A stretch of 42,689 nt of DNA from NCBI GenBank assembly GCA_017632345.1, contig JAGBRL010000005.1, forward strand, positions 1 through 42,689, given 5' to 3'. Every line of letters starts with the position of its first letter. Within the stretch, counting starts at the first letter, position 1. The stretch is from Paludibacteraceae bacterium. GTDB lineage: Bacteria > Bacteroidota > Bacteroidia > Bacteroidales > Paludibacteraceae. Both the position numbers and the translations under genes were made by a program. The notes beneath the pieces are model-generated. The model was not told where the DNA came from. It saw only the letters and a program-made list of their open reading frames with translations, and ran no database searches. Below are positions 33,254 to 42,689 of this stretch, one piece after another.

Positions 33254-35110
33254 TTACTCAGAGCCGCTCGCATAAAAAGCCTCTATCTGCCCCTTTATCT
33301 TTTTATAAAGAGCTTCGTCAAAAGACCGTTCGTAGCGCTCGTTGAGCCTGTTGTCCAATATCTCACATTCTCCTCCATACAAAATATTTGTAATATTACC
33401 GTGCTCGTCAATCATACCATAACCAATATAGCTGTCCACCAAAAGAAAGTCTCGCTTCGAGTCTTCAAAAAGAGTGTGGCCGACAGAATAATCGCTCTCT
33501 TCGTTCTTCACCTTGAAAACATCCTCCATGATTGTAGGTACAATATCATAGTGCGCAGTCCAGTAATCATACTCGGCAGGCTCTCTATCCTTTGAGAAAT
33601 AGAGCATCGGCACACGAATCTGAGCGTCTGAATAATTTCCGTTATGCCCCCAGAAATTCTTCTTATTATCGTCAAACTCTTGTCCATGGTCTCCCGTAAT
33701 CACTATAATTGTATTATCTAGCAAACCTTGACTTTCAAGTTCTTTCAGCACATCAGCAAACACGCCGTCAAGATAATAGACCATGTTTTTATACAGATTG
33801 AAAAACTCCGTAGGGTCCACACCTTTGCCTAAAGACTCGTACTTGGCATACTCCCATGCAGGCGAAAACTTACCTTTATATCCGTCCGGCATAATCATGC
33901 TGTGAAGCGAATCATAAAAAAGGAAAGAGAAGAACGGTTTTTTTGAGCCTGACTGCTTGCGCTGCCTTAAAAACTTCACAAAATTGTCTGTCAGATTAAC
34001 ATCTCTTTGCCAAGCTTTTTCGCCAGGAGCAGAACCACATTGGTCTGCGAATTTAACGAACACATTTTTATCCAGCGGAGGATTCTGCAAAGACGCGCTA
34101 GGGAAAAGCTTCACATCATATCCAGCCTTCTGAAACTCGTCCATCATAACAGGACTGACACCTTTCTCTTTAAAGTCGTTCCAATAAACACCCGGAAGCC
34201 CGAAAAACATAGAAAAGACTCCTGTTCTCGTTCCGTTACTGCCACTGCAATGGTGGTTGAACTTAGAACATCTTTTCGAAAAATTATATATGTTAGGGCT
34301 GACTATGCTATCCATCGTCTGGAAATGCCACGAATCCAGCACAAAAAACAGCACGTTCTTCCCTGTTGGTTCCGTAATCAATTCTGTTTTAGGATATTGA
34401 TAATTTTTACCCGTAAAATTGCTCTCCACAACAAACTCGTTCACCTCAATACCTAACGAGACTAACAGCGAGTTCATGTTGCAAGGCTTACACAAAGGAA
34501 AATATTTGTCCAGCCCCACAATGCTACGGTCACCCTTTGCCGCCGCGGCCGCATGAGAAGCCTGACAAAAGATAAACATAGCAAAGACTGAACATAGACA
34601 AGTGTACAAAACATTAAGCCTTGCCCTCTCCTTCAAAAAACACGCAAATTTGAACAAAAACAATTCGCCCGCAAATATTGCCGCAACCAGCACCACGGCC
34701 AGCACATATATTGCCGTCGATATTTCAAAGACCTGTCCGGCGCCCGGCCCTGCAATCTGCTCTATCACATAACTGTTTATATGGAAACGATAAAGCGAAA
34801 ATATGTACGAGTCTATCACCAGCACAAGCAGATACAAAGTGAAAGAGACTGCCGCCGCTATCATGCTCTTGCGTTTGCATCTCGTCAATATTGTCACCGG
34901 AAGAAAAACAAACACATAAGGAATCAGCGCAAGCACAACGGAATGCGAGATGGCGAACATCGTCAAATAGACCTTGCTGAAACCGTCCGGCAACTCCGGA
35001 ATCTGCACAACATACTTCATGGACAGAAGTACGATAAGCACTGCATTGAACAACACGAACCACAATCCGGCGTTCAGCAAAACTCTTCGGCTAACTATAT
35101 TTCCTGACAT
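33254..35110 (-). CDS. YejM/PbgA-like inner-membrane protein with sulfatase-fold periplasmic domain
   Basis: 618 residues. Five hydrophobic segments in the first about 210 residues resemble DUF3413 of YejM (PbgA/LapC). The alkaline-phosphatase/sulfatase fold follows: NVLFFVLDSWHFQTM, then NGTRTGVFSMFFGLPGVYW (T294 and T296), which closely matches the N-T-R-T-G-x-F-x-x-x-Y-G-x-x-G-x-Y-W of enterobacterial YejM, and ITGDHGQEF with WGHNGNYSD. In E. coli YejM senses LPS and protects LpxC from degradation; whether this homologue does so is unknown. The gene is 26 bases after the macroglobulin gene. Confidence 0.82.
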   Translation of the reverse strand: MSGNIVSRRVLLNAGLWFVLFNAVLIVLLSMKYVVQIPELPDGFSKVYLTMFAISHSVVLALIPYVFVFLPVTILTRCKRKSMIAAAVSFTLYLLVLVIDSYIFSLYRFHINSYVIEQIAGPGAGQVFEISTAIYVLAVVLVAAIFAGELFLFKFACFLKERARLNVLYTCLCSVFAMFIFCQASHAAAAAKGDRSIVGLDKYFPLCKPCNMNSLLVSLGIEVNEFVVESNFTGKNYQYPKTELITEPTGKNVLFFVLDSWHFQTMDSIVSPNIYNFSKRCSKFNHHCSGSNGTRTGVFSMFFGLPGVYWNDFKEKGVSPVMMDEFQKAGYDVKLFPSASLQNPPLDKNVFVKFADQCGSAPGEKAWQRDVNLTDNFVKFLRQRKQSGSKKPFFSFLFYDSLHSMIMPDGYKGKFSPAWEYAKYESLGKGVDPTEFFNLYKNMVYYLDGVFADVLKELESQGLLDNTIIVITGDHGQEFDDNKKNFWGHNGNYSDAQIRVPMLYFSKDREPAEYDYWTAHYDIVPTIMEDVFKVKNEESDYSVGHTLFEDSKRDFLLVDSYIGYGMIDEHGNITNILYGGECEILDNRLNERYERSFDEALYKKIKGQIEAFYASGSE

Positions 35111-35136
35111 ACTTGTTTGCTCCCCTAACTTTTTAA

Positions 35137-38100
35137 TTATTTAACCGTACAATACCCGCTCTTTGTCGAGCCGAACATTTTATTGTCATACATTGCTTCT
35201 GCCGTTATTGCAGGGACATAGAACTTGCCCGAATAAGTGGCGGACAGCTCCAATGTCACAGTTGCCGATGTGTTTTTGTCCAGCTCGTCTATATAACTTA
35301 ACACCCTGTCGTCTCGTATATCCTGATAATTTATACGCGAATCGTTCTTTGAAGACAGCGTCTCAAAGCCAGACGGCAACACATGTGTGAGCGACACATT
35401 TTTCAGGTCTTTCCCTGAGATATTGGCCACTGTCACCACTGCCTTGATCACATCTCCCTGAGTGACTTCGTCAAGGCCAACAGACTTACCTTGCATCTGA
35501 TAATAGACAGACACAGCCAAGCCGTTTTTCATCTCTTCCACATTCCCCTGCAAAACATCACCTTCCAATGTAGTCACCAGATGCAACGTTCCATTTCCTT
35601 TATTAGACACACTGAACGAACCGGAAGGAAGAACTCCGTTCCATGAAATCTCCGTATCCGAATCAACCGAAGCAAACTCCGAATTGTTAGCCGACACCGT
35701 GAATTTCATATTATCTGCAGACTTATTCTTCTGATAATACAAATCCATGCCGATAAGAGACATTGCGACATCGGCTGTTGACATCCAAGAATCGGACACC
35801 AAACGCCCTCTTATCTCTTCCGCATACAACTCAGCCTTCACGTCGCCAAGCAAAGAATAGGCAATTAGAGCCGAATGCGAATCAGAGCACCAATGGCTAC
35901 TATACTTGCTGCTGCACAAACTTTCCATCAGCTGTTTTGCGACCTGCGGCTGCCCCACCAAGGCGTAACTTGCAGAGAGCAGGTTGCGAGCAGTCTCAGA
36001 CAAATCAGACACAGACTCCTTCATTCTGTTCATAGTGCCTTGCTCCGACTTGTTGACCGAAGCCAACACATACAAAGCGTAAGATGCTTCGAAAGTCTCT
36101 GACTTAGTACAGCCCGGCTTCCATAACCTCACCGAGTTCTTCACATAGCTGACAAGTCGATTCTTCATCTCCGAATCTACAAAGAAGCCTTTGTCCTCTG
36201 CCTTATGAAGGAACATCAGAACATACGAAGAGACCCATCTGTTCGCATAACCGCCGCCCGGCCAGTAAGCCATACCGCCATCACCAGCCTGATAAGAAGA
36301 CAGTTTCTTTATTACAGCGCTGACATTCAGATTGACGTTCGTCCTCTGAGCTTCTGTAAGTTTTGCAAAGTCCATCATATTTAACTGCGCAAATCCGCGA
36401 GACGTTATCTGCTCTGCGCAACCATGCGGATAAGCAATCAGGTCACTTGCCCTACGCGACAAATTCAACGGCTTGACCTTAGACAGCTCTATATTAAACT
36501 TATGATTTTCGGTGCCAATAGGCTTCATATCAAACTTTCTGCTTTCTCCTGCGTTCAGTTTAAAATATTCCACCTTTGTCAAATGATTAGGCACGACCCT
36601 TATGTCTATATCAGTTTCGTAAGATGACTTTTCGCTACCTGAAGAGCAAGCTATGCGAACCTTTCCTTTTCCGCCCTTAGCTTTGGCCTTGACCCTGAAC
36701 TGCACCGTTTTGTCTGCCGGCTCGCTGAAGCTAAGCGTTTTCTCTTTAGAGCCGACAACCTCCAAATTGTCCGAACAGTTCAATGCCACTTTCACGTTCT
36801 TCACACTCTTGTCCGTTGCAAATACAGTTGCGGCGACCGTCATCTCTTCGCTTGCTCCAATCTGACGCGGCATAGTTCCGACAACCATAACAGAGCTTCG
36901 CACCATAACCGACTTGTCCGAAGAGCCGTAAGCCTCTCCATCTGTCGCAACCGCCATGATACGCACACGTCCGTTATAGTTTGGAATATCCACAAAGTGT
37001 TTATTCTCATCACCCGCTTCTAGCACAAACGGACCTTTGTAGTAAACCACCGGCGCGAATCTGTTTATATTTGCAATTTTGCCTCTGTTAAGACCTTCGT
37101 CGCCTCCAACGCTAAACTGCTGACTTATGCGGCCTCCGAACGCTCCGCAAATATTTCCGTACAAGTCCCACATACGCAAGCCCAAAGCCTCCTTCGCATT
37201 GAAGGCAGCCCAAACGTCCGGAGTCTTGAAGCGTGTCAAATCCAGCAGTCCCTCGTCAACAATCGCCAAAGTGTAGGCCATCTTGCGTCCGTTCTTCTCC
37301 TTGACGCGCACCTCGCACTTTGTCATCGGCTTGAACTCGTTCTGCGATATGATTTCAGGCTCCAGTCTGCTCTCTTTAGAAGAGACCATTATCGGCACCA
37401 CACCGTAAAGGCGGATAGGCATATCGTTTTTAGAATGTTCATAAGGCTGAAGCAATGTAACCACAACGTATGCGTTCGGCATCATCTCCTTAGTCACCTC
37501 TATGCTTTCAGTTGTGTTCAGGCCTTTGCAGTCTATCGTCCGCATATCCAATATGCCAGAGCTGTTGCACACAAACACAATCGCACGACCTCCGTCCACA
37601 GAAGGGAACATGACCTTAGCCACATCACCAGGAGCATACTCCTTCTTATCCGTGCTGACTGACAACGAAACGGCGTTATCCCTCTTGTCCGACGAACGCG
37701 GCGACGACAGATACGGCCAATCAAAATAAGACATCGCAGATACCGAATGACCATCGCCTTCCGAATCCTTCACACGCACAAGATAGCAACCCCAGTCGCT
37801 GTCTTTTAGATTCACGTTAAAGCTGCCTCTTCCTGAACTGCCAACTGCAACCTTCAAGGTTTTCACGACACTACCCTTTTCAGATGACGCATAGTCTAGA
37901 TTACCTTCGTAGCAATTCCACCACCAATACCACGACACCTTCACAACCTCCACGTCCAGAGTCCCGCTTTCCGGAGCCCCGGACTCATCAACAAGCGCCA
38001 CTTCAAACTTATGGTCCTTACCAGTGTCCAAATAACCTTTGCTTTCAAAATCAGGAGCCTTAATACCCACATACCTCGAATAAGGAGAATACTTAACGCT

Positions 38101-40617
38101 CTGAACGTCAGAACTGAACTCGCCACTCTCTTCATAAACCTTTGTTGACACATCACAGCGCAACATACCCGGAGCCTCCTTGTTTGCCGAGATGTCAAAA
38201 TGCACGTCCGCATTACCTTCCGCATCAACACTGCCATTAGCCGCATCAACACTCATCTGCGAAAACGCTCTCTCTTTCTCTATATCATCAAACTTATAAT
38301 CCTCCAAATTTTTAAAGGATGTGACGCTCTTGTTCAGCTTCACGTCAATGTCATACTTCAAATTTCTCGCCTTGCTTCCGTTAAGCCATTCCGTATGAAG
38401 TTTGAAATTATTATTACCTTTTCCAATCAGCTCCGCCAAATTCAAATCGATCTTCAGCCTGTTAGGCTTAACAGTCTCTATTCTCAAACGCTTGCTGAAC
38501 ACAGTTCCGCCAACCCTCACGTTCATCAGCCAGCTACCCGTTGGCACAGTCGCCTCTGTCGGTACCACGAATGAATAAAGGCCGCAAACGCCCTTGTTCA
38601 ACGTCTTCCTCTTATACATTTGCCCCAAAGGATTGGACAGTTCCATAGTCACCGGATGGTTCTCCGGAAGTTTGTTTTCCCTGTCATTCAACATAAAAGA
38701 GAGGAACAGAGTATCCCCTGGACGCCACACACCTCTCTCGCCGTATATATATCCTTTAAGCCCTTTCTGAATGACCTCTCCAGAGACATTGAACGTGCTG
38801 GTGGAGAGTTCGCTGCCACGTTTCACGCTGACAACATTCAAATCGTTCCCTATACGAGCAATCACATAGTCCGGCAGCCCCTCTTTAGAATCGACAATAA
38901 AATCAACACGACCGTCAGAATCAGTATTTCCGTCCGCTATAAGATGCTTCTGTCTGTTATAAACCTCTATTTTCACGTCAGACATAGCTTTTGCGGTCAT
39001 AATATCTGTAGCTATCACAGTAAGTTTTTCAGCAGAAGGGGCATAGGCCACAAGTCCGATATTGGAAGCCAATATGTTGCGCCCCACACTTCTGTAACGA
39101 TAATAAGACGGCTTGCTCGGATCCTCCCTGTCTCTGTAATCATAATCTTCAACATAACAATAATCAATGTCGTTCATGTAATACCATCCGCTGTTAAACT
39201 CGTCATTAAGTTTAGCCAAAAGCAGATTGTCTTCGCGCTCCATCTCCTGCCTGTCAACATTCGGCACAGAAGCGCCGGACCAAGCCGTCAGCCTGAAATC
39301 TGAGAACAGTTCGACCCTATACATGCAACCGGGGTTCAGCTCGCACATATCCGTGAGGTCTATCACATAGTTACGCCAACTCTTCAAATCATTTTCCGAC
39401 CCTTCCATGTAGAATGTCGTGACAACCTCCGGCCTGCCCACATAAACCAAATCTTCATTTTGGCCCATGATCACATTCTGCACGTTGTTGCTGTAAATCT
39501 TGAAGACACGCACCTTGACGCCTCTGAAACCAACTGAGCGGAACGGCACTAACACTTTGCCAGACTTAGGATATATCACACCGTCGCCCAAAAACTGAAT
39601 GTCCGGCTTGTTCAACGTTATCTCAACATTCTCAACCCTAGACTCACCCAAGATGCTGCCATCTTCGCTCTTGATGTCTTTCGACAAGAACACCGAGACA
39701 ACTCCGTTGAGGTTTTTAGACAGATAAAGCTTTATTTTGTTTTTCGACACGAAAGGAGACTTTACGTTGCCGTCCTTTTCCTCTTCTATGAAAACAAGCC
39801 CTTTCAAAGACTGTTTTGGATCCAGATTTTTATTGAACGTCACCTCAATGCACTTAGACTGCTCGCCTAGATACTCTACTTTGACCAAACTCAACGTGTT
39901 AGGGTTAGGAATTTTGACAGAAAACAATACTTTTTCATCCAGATTCATATCTGAATTTGCAACAGTCGATATATCCATCTCGTCCTCTTTGTCAGGCTTC
40001 ACAACAATCTTCAGAAGATGCATCTTGGCACCTTCAGAAGACCATTCCAACGTTTGGTTCGGCATCTGCTCCACCTTCACAACAGACTTCAAAAGGTCCA
40101 GCGACTCGCTATCTAACGTGTGCAGCAAAATTTCGTATTCATACGCGCCGTTCTCCTTCACGCTAAACGAACTCAGCTCCGCATCCAGCCCGAAAGGCAA
40201 CGTTTTAAAAGAAAATGTAAACACCTCCGAATCATCGTCATATATTTCTGACAAGTCAATTTTGACCTCATACTTGGTGTCACAAGCCATTTCGGTCTTT
40301 GGCTTAAACACGATAGTGTTTTTGTCTGCGAAAGAAAACGACCCGTCAACCGACGGCGATATAGAGGCTATTTCGTTCAGGTCCATATTTAACTTAGACC
40401 CGTCAACCTCGTCCAAAAGCACATAAACCGAAGATTTTCTTGATATTTGACCAGTAGTGAAACTCTCCACATGCGAACGCTCCACAGCAATCTCAGAGCT
40501 TGGATTATCTTCGTTTTTAGCTGAAATCCATACTACTAAACCTACAACAACGGCAGCCACTAATAAACTAACCACCATCCAGATGCGACCTAATATAGCC
40601 AATATTCTTCTTATCAT
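35137..40617 (-). CDS. Alpha-2-macroglobulin family protein, membrane-anchored (large)
   Basis: 1826-residue protein. The N-terminus has a signal-anchor (about 11-31) with no lipobox, unlike the lipoprotein YfhM of E. coli. MG-type beta domains follow, including RGVWRPGDTLFLSFML and YGERG typical of MG2 domains. DEGLLDLTRFKTPDVWAAF marks the bait-region-proximal part. The thioester site is YPHGCAEQITSR with Cys1400 and Gln1403. A C-terminal alpha/alpha toroid (GGYANRWVSSYVLMFLHKAE) and receptor-like domain complete it. These proteins trap proteases in the periplasm, often beside PBP1C; here a PBP1A-like gene is nearby. ATG at 40617 is preferred to an upstream in-frame ATG. Confidence 0.93.
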   Translation of the reverse strand: MIRRILAILGRIWMVVSLLVAAVVVGLVVWISAKNEDNPSSEIAVERSHVESFTTGQISRKSSVYVLLDEVDGSKLNMDLNEIASISPSVDGSFSFADKNTIVFKPKTEMACDTKYEVKIDLSEIYDDDSEVFTFSFKTLPFGLDAELSSFSVKENGAYEYEILLHTLDSESLDLLKSVVKVEQMPNQTLEWSSEGAKMHLLKIVVKPDKEDEMDISTVANSDMNLDEKVLFSVKIPNPNTLSLVKVEYLGEQSKCIEVTFNKNLDPKQSLKGLVFIEEEKDGNVKSPFVSKNKIKLYLSKNLNGVVSVFLSKDIKSEDGSILGESRVENVEITLNKPDIQFLGDGVIYPKSGKVLVPFRSVGFRGVKVRVFKIYSNNVQNVIMGQNEDLVYVGRPEVVTTFYMEGSENDLKSWRNYVIDLTDMCELNPGCMYRVELFSDFRLTAWSGASVPNVDRQEMEREDNLLLAKLNDEFNSGWYYMNDIDYCYVEDYDYRDREDPSKPSYYRYRSVGRNILASNIGLVAYAPSAEKLTVIATDIMTAKAMSDVKIEVYNRQKHLIADGNTDSDGRVDFIVDSKEGLPDYVIARIGNDLNVVSVKRGSELSTSTFNVSGEVIQKGLKGYIYGERGVWRPGDTLFLSFMLNDRENKLPENHPVTMELSNPLGQMYKRKTLNKGVCGLYSFVVPTEATVPTGSWLMNVRVGGTVFSKRLRIETVKPNRLKIDLNLAELIGKGNNNFKLHTEWLNGSKARNLKYDIDVKLNKSVTSFKNLEDYKFDDIEKERAFSQMSVDAANGSVDAEGNADVHFDISANKEAPGMLRCDVSTKVYEESGEFSSDVQSVKYSPYSRYVGIKAPDFESKGYLDTGKDHKFEVALVDESGAPESGTLDVEVVKVSWYWWWNCYEGNLDYASSEKGSVVKTLKVAVGSSGRGSFNVNLKDSDWGCYLVRVKDSEGDGHSVSAMSYFDWPYLSSPRSSDKRDNAVSLSVSTDKKEYAPGDVAKVMFPSVDGGRAIVFVCNSSGILDMRTIDCKGLNTTESIEVTKEMMPNAYVVVTLLQPYEHSKNDMPIRLYGVVPIMVSSKESRLEPEIISQNEFKPMTKCEVRVKEKNGRKMAYTLAIVDEGLLDLTRFKTPDVWAAFNAKEALGLRMWDLYGNICGAFGGRISQQFSVGGDEGLNRGKIANINRFAPVVYYKGPFVLEAGDENKHFVDIPNYNGRVRIMAVATDGEAYGSSDKSVMVRSSVMVVGTMPRQIGASEEMTVAATVFATDKSVKNVKVALNCSDNLEVVGSKEKTLSFSEPADKTVQFRVKAKAKGGKGKVRIACSSGSEKSSYETDIDIRVVPNHLTKVEYFKLNAGESRKFDMKPIGTENHKFNIELSKVKPLNLSRRASDLIAYPHGCAEQITSRGFAQLNMMDFAKLTEAQRTNVNLNVSAVIKKLSSYQAGDGGMAYWPGGGYANRWVSSYVLMFLHKAEDKGFFVDSEMKNRLVSYVKNSVRLWKPGCTKSETFEASYALYVLASVNKSEQGTMNRMKESVSDLSETARNLLSASYALVGQPQVAKQLMESLCSSKYSSHWCSDSHSALIAYSLLGDVKAELYAEEIRGRLVSDSWMSTADVAMSLIGMDLYYQKNKSADNMKFTVSANNSEFASVDSDTEISWNGVLPSGSFSVSNKGNGTLHLVTTLEGDVLQGNVEEMKNGLAVSVYYQMQGKSVGLDEVTQGDVIKAVVTVANISGKDLKNVSLTHVLPSGFETLSSKNDSRINYQDIRDDRVLSYIDELDKNTSATVTLELSATYSGKFYVPAITAEAMYDNKMFGSTKSGYCTVK

Positions 40618-40700
40618 ATTCTTAAATAAGTTATTTTCAAATGCGCAATTTATAAAAAATATGCGCATCTGCAAAGAAAATAAAAACAAATGCGCAAATT

Positions 40701-41420
40701 CTACTTTGAATTTACTCCAAACCCGAACAATGCGAAATCGCCTCTCGCAGGGTCATCTCCAAATATTGGTCTAAAAAAGTCTGTTATCTCACGCGCGGTC
40801 TGCATGTTCTGAGCTTTTCGGCTTGTTATGCCAAGCTTTACCGCCTGCTGCCACACATGAGTATCCAACGGAATCACAAGCTCTTCAGAACCGAAACTGC
40901 TCCACAGCCCCAAATCTACCGGGCTATTTTTACGCACCATCCATCTCAAAAACATAGAGATTCGCTTGCATGCAGAATCGCCAGACACAGACGGCACTCC
41001 CTTCACACCCGCAAATAGAGCCTGAACCTTAGACACCAGACTGTCGCCAGCAACCCGCAACACGGCCTCTTCCATGTCTCTGTTTTCTAAATAAATTTTA
41101 TGCAGAGCCTCAAACAGGTCATACAAATCTGCATATTTGTAAAAACGATAAAAAGACTCTCTGCTTCCCTGCCAGACTTCAAACTCTCTATTTTTCAGAA
41201 ACTTATATGGAGAACCTGAAAATTTAGCATCCAAAAAGTTTGCTTTTGAAATTATAGCCTTGCGATTGCCGTAAGAAATCCAAGATGTGACAAACGCGCT
41301 GATTTCAACATCTTTCTTCTCCGTGTATCTGTGAGGAAACTGAACCGGATCGTCTTTGATAAAACCATCAACTTCGTAATAATCAGCAAGTTCTCTCAGC
41401 CTTTCTTTCAAACTATCCAT
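40701..41420 (-). CDS. TIGR02757 family protein
   Basis: 239-residue conserved protein of unknown function. FVTSWISYGNRKAII and the end PLDTHVWQQAVKLGITSRKA are characteristic of TIGR02757. The latter resembles the P-V-D-T-H-V-x-R-x-x-x-R-L-G of HhH-GPD DNA glycosylases, though no iron-sulphur cysteines are present. The ATG at 41420 shares one base with the stop of the ABC ATPase gene; a GTG immediately before it is possible. Confidence 0.8.
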   Translation of the reverse strand: MDSLKERLRELADYYEVDGFIKDDPVQFPHRYTEKKDVEISAFVTSWISYGNRKAIISKANFLDAKFSGSPYKFLKNREFEVWQGSRESFYRFYKYADLYDLFEALHKIYLENRDMEEAVLRVAGDSLVSKVQALFAGVKGVPSVSGDSACKRISMFLRWMVRKNSPVDLGLWSSFGSEELVIPLDTHVWQQAVKLGITSRKAQNMQTAREITDFFRPIFGDDPARGDFALFGFGVNSK

Positions 41421-42689
41421 CACTCTAACTTTTGAAGTTCAAGGAATTTGTCAACACACGACGGAATCTCCTCCCTCCTGTGCGTCACATAAATCATAGT
41501 TTTTTCGGGCTGTTTGCAAAACAGTTCAATCAGCCGTCTTGCCCTCTGCTTATTTTGCCAGTCCAAACCGTGCAGCGGCTCGTCAAGTATCAGCAAGTCC
41601 GGGTTTTTCACCATTGTTCTGGCCAGCAGGACAAGCCTCTGCTCTCCGCCAGAAACCTTAAGGAACGAACGTCCGGCAAGATGCTCTATTCCAAGATGCC
41701 GCATCCACTGAAGAGCTATTTCGCACTGCCACTCTTCGCATTTTCTGAACAGCCCTACTGTGTCGAAAAAGCCTGAACTGACAATCTTAAGGCAATCCTG
41801 ATTTTCTAAAAAATAGAGATGCATTTCTGACGAGATATAGCCTATCGGACGTTTTATATCCCAAATGCTCTCTCCGGTCCCCCTTCTACGGTCAAACAAA
41901 GTTATGTTTTGAGAATAGGCCTTCGGATTGTCTGCTGCAAGCAAACTTAGCAACGAAGATTTGCCCGAACCATTCTTACCAAGCAGCGCCCACTTCTCTC
42001 CTTTTTTTATTGTCCAATTCAGATCTTTAAACAAAACTCTGTCTGGATAAGCTATATTTACGTCCTTGAGGTCCGCCACTATTTCGAATGGGATTGCTTT
42101 CTTTTCCGACAATGGTAATTCGCAATCGCTAACTTCTTGTGTTTCAAAAATATGTTCTTGAACATCTTTCGCAGCTAAAAAATCGGACTTCAGCATTGGT
42201 TTTTCATAATTCAGAGCCTTGACCGGCAAAATATTTGTGACAACCTCCGGAATTTCGTTCAATGCTGGCACTAAAAACACCATCTGCTGAAACTTGCCCA
42301 ACTCGTTGAAAAAGCTGTTAAGCTGCGCGCAAGTCTCCTTGTCTAAACCGATAAAAGGATTGTCAAAAATAATCAGATCCGGCTCCTGCATCAATACAGA
42401 CGCGATTAAAAATCGTCGCAATTCTCCCGACGAAAGCATTATGATATGCTTGTGGAAAAGCGGCTTAAGATTTAATTTTTCGACCCAGAAACGCAATTTA
42501 TCCTCTGCAAGTCCGGCGTTGCTAAAAATCTCTTCTACGGTTGGCGACCAATCGTTTTCCGTAGCCTGAAACCGTTGCTGATAATACATATTTCTGTAGT
42601 CCGCCAAGAGGTAAGCAGATTCAAAACCAACTTTTCTGATAGACTCTGTGGCGTACTTGCGACCGTCCGTTCTGCCCTCTCCATTCCAA
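41420..42689 (-). CDS. Double ABC ATPase, ModF-like (partial, continues beyond window)
   Basis: The frame is open through the window edge, so the true start is outside; an internal TTG at 42607 is not the start. Two ATPase halves are present. The first lacks its Walker A within the window but has the signature LSSGELRRFLIASVLM and FDNPFIGLDKE, where Asn replaces the catalytic Glu. The second has Walker A GKNGSGKSSLL, signature VSGGEQRLVLLARTM and Walker B LLILDEPLHGLD, all intact. NGEGRTDGRKYATESIRKV near the window edge is typical of ModF/PhrA proteins. No permease is attached; the function of ModF proteins is uncertain. One-base overlap with the TIGR02757 gene. Confidence 0.85.
   Translation of the reverse strand, partial: WNGEGRTDGRKYATESIRKVGFESAYLLADYRNMYYQQRFQATENDWSPTVEEIFSNAGLAEDKLRFWVEKLNLKPLFHKHIIMLSSGELRRFLIASVLMQEPDLIIFDNPFIGLDKETCAQLNSFFNELGKFQQMVFLVPALNEIPEVVTNILPVKALNYEKPMLKSDFLAAKDVQEHIFETQEVSDCELPLSEKKAIPFEIVADLKDVNIAYPDRVLFKDLNWTIKKGEKWALLGKNGSGKSSLLSLLAADNPKAYSQNITLFDRRRGTGESIWDIKRPIGYISSEMHLYFLENQDCLKIVSSGFFDTVGLFRKCEEWQCEIALQWMRHLGIEHLAGRSFLKVSGGEQRLVLLARTMVKNPDLLILDEPLHGLDWQNKQRARRLIELFCKQPEKTMIYVTHRREEIPSCVDKFLELQKLE

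Noticed and set aside
1..42689. CRISPR array, prophage genes, toxin-antitoxin pairs, restriction-modification genes
   Set aside because: Looked for on both strands; no regularly spaced repeats and no matching families were seen.

Overview
The window looks like a chromosomal segment from a member of the Bacteroidales (phylum Bacteroidota). Four things point there. One is the LpxC-FabZ fusion inside an lpxD / lpxC-fabZ / lpxA run. Others are a four-gene 2-oxoacid:ferredoxin oxidoreductase operon and a UpxY-type NusG paralogue. The last is a recurring promoter signature of the Bacteroides type (TTTG, 19-20 bp, TAnnTTTG), usually without a Shine-Dalgarno sequence. The assignment is by family recognition only; no searches were run.

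Layout. Bases 1-143 are the 3' end of an IS256-family insertion sequence. It is followed on the minus strand by a LytS/LytT-type two-component system (189-2121). On the plus strand come an ArsC-type reductase, an orphan UpxY/NusG-like factor and the korDABC-type operon (2295-6203). A DUF2851 gene and a diacylglycerol-kinase-like gene diverge at about 7.7 kb. After a small NifX-like gene there is an AT-rich gap of about 760 bp that may hold a short transcript. The lipid A operon (10124-13348, minus) follows, then an HD phosphohydrolase. A minus-strand run from 19478 to 14867 carries pyrK, pyrD, purU, a THUMP-like methyltransferase and a secreted S1/P1-like protein. rsmE and a small exported protein diverge from it. 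A UvrD/PcrA helicase, a structured intergenic region and tRNA-Ser(GCT) lie at 21.0-23.8 kb.

The right half contains a flavin reductase and a GT2 glycosyltransferase. Next is a secreted protein combining an NADase-type glycan-binding-like domain with a C-terminal Hint domain, then an overlapping radical SAM / DUF6873-like pair. GuaD follows, coupled to an alpha-oxoamine synthase interrupted by one in-frame TAA. The end is an envelope block: class A PBP, a YejM/PbgA-like membrane sulfatase-fold protein, a very large alpha-2-macroglobulin, a TIGR02757 protein and a ModF-like double ABC ATPase running off the window.

How the genes work together. Much of the window serves the cell envelope: lipid A synthesis, peptidoglycan synthesis, a YejM-like protein that in enterobacteria controls LpxC stability, periplasmic macroglobulin defence, glycosyl transfer and lipid kinase. 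The rest is core metabolism (pyrimidine, formate/folate, 2-oxoacid oxidation) and repair. No CRISPR array, prophage or classical defence island was seen. The least explained items are the Hint protein, a Shine-Dalgarno-led cysteine-rich micro-ORF at 23547-23603 inside nested inverted repeats, and a short promoter-to-terminator unit at 9728-9844 with a repeated GTAACA motif upstream.
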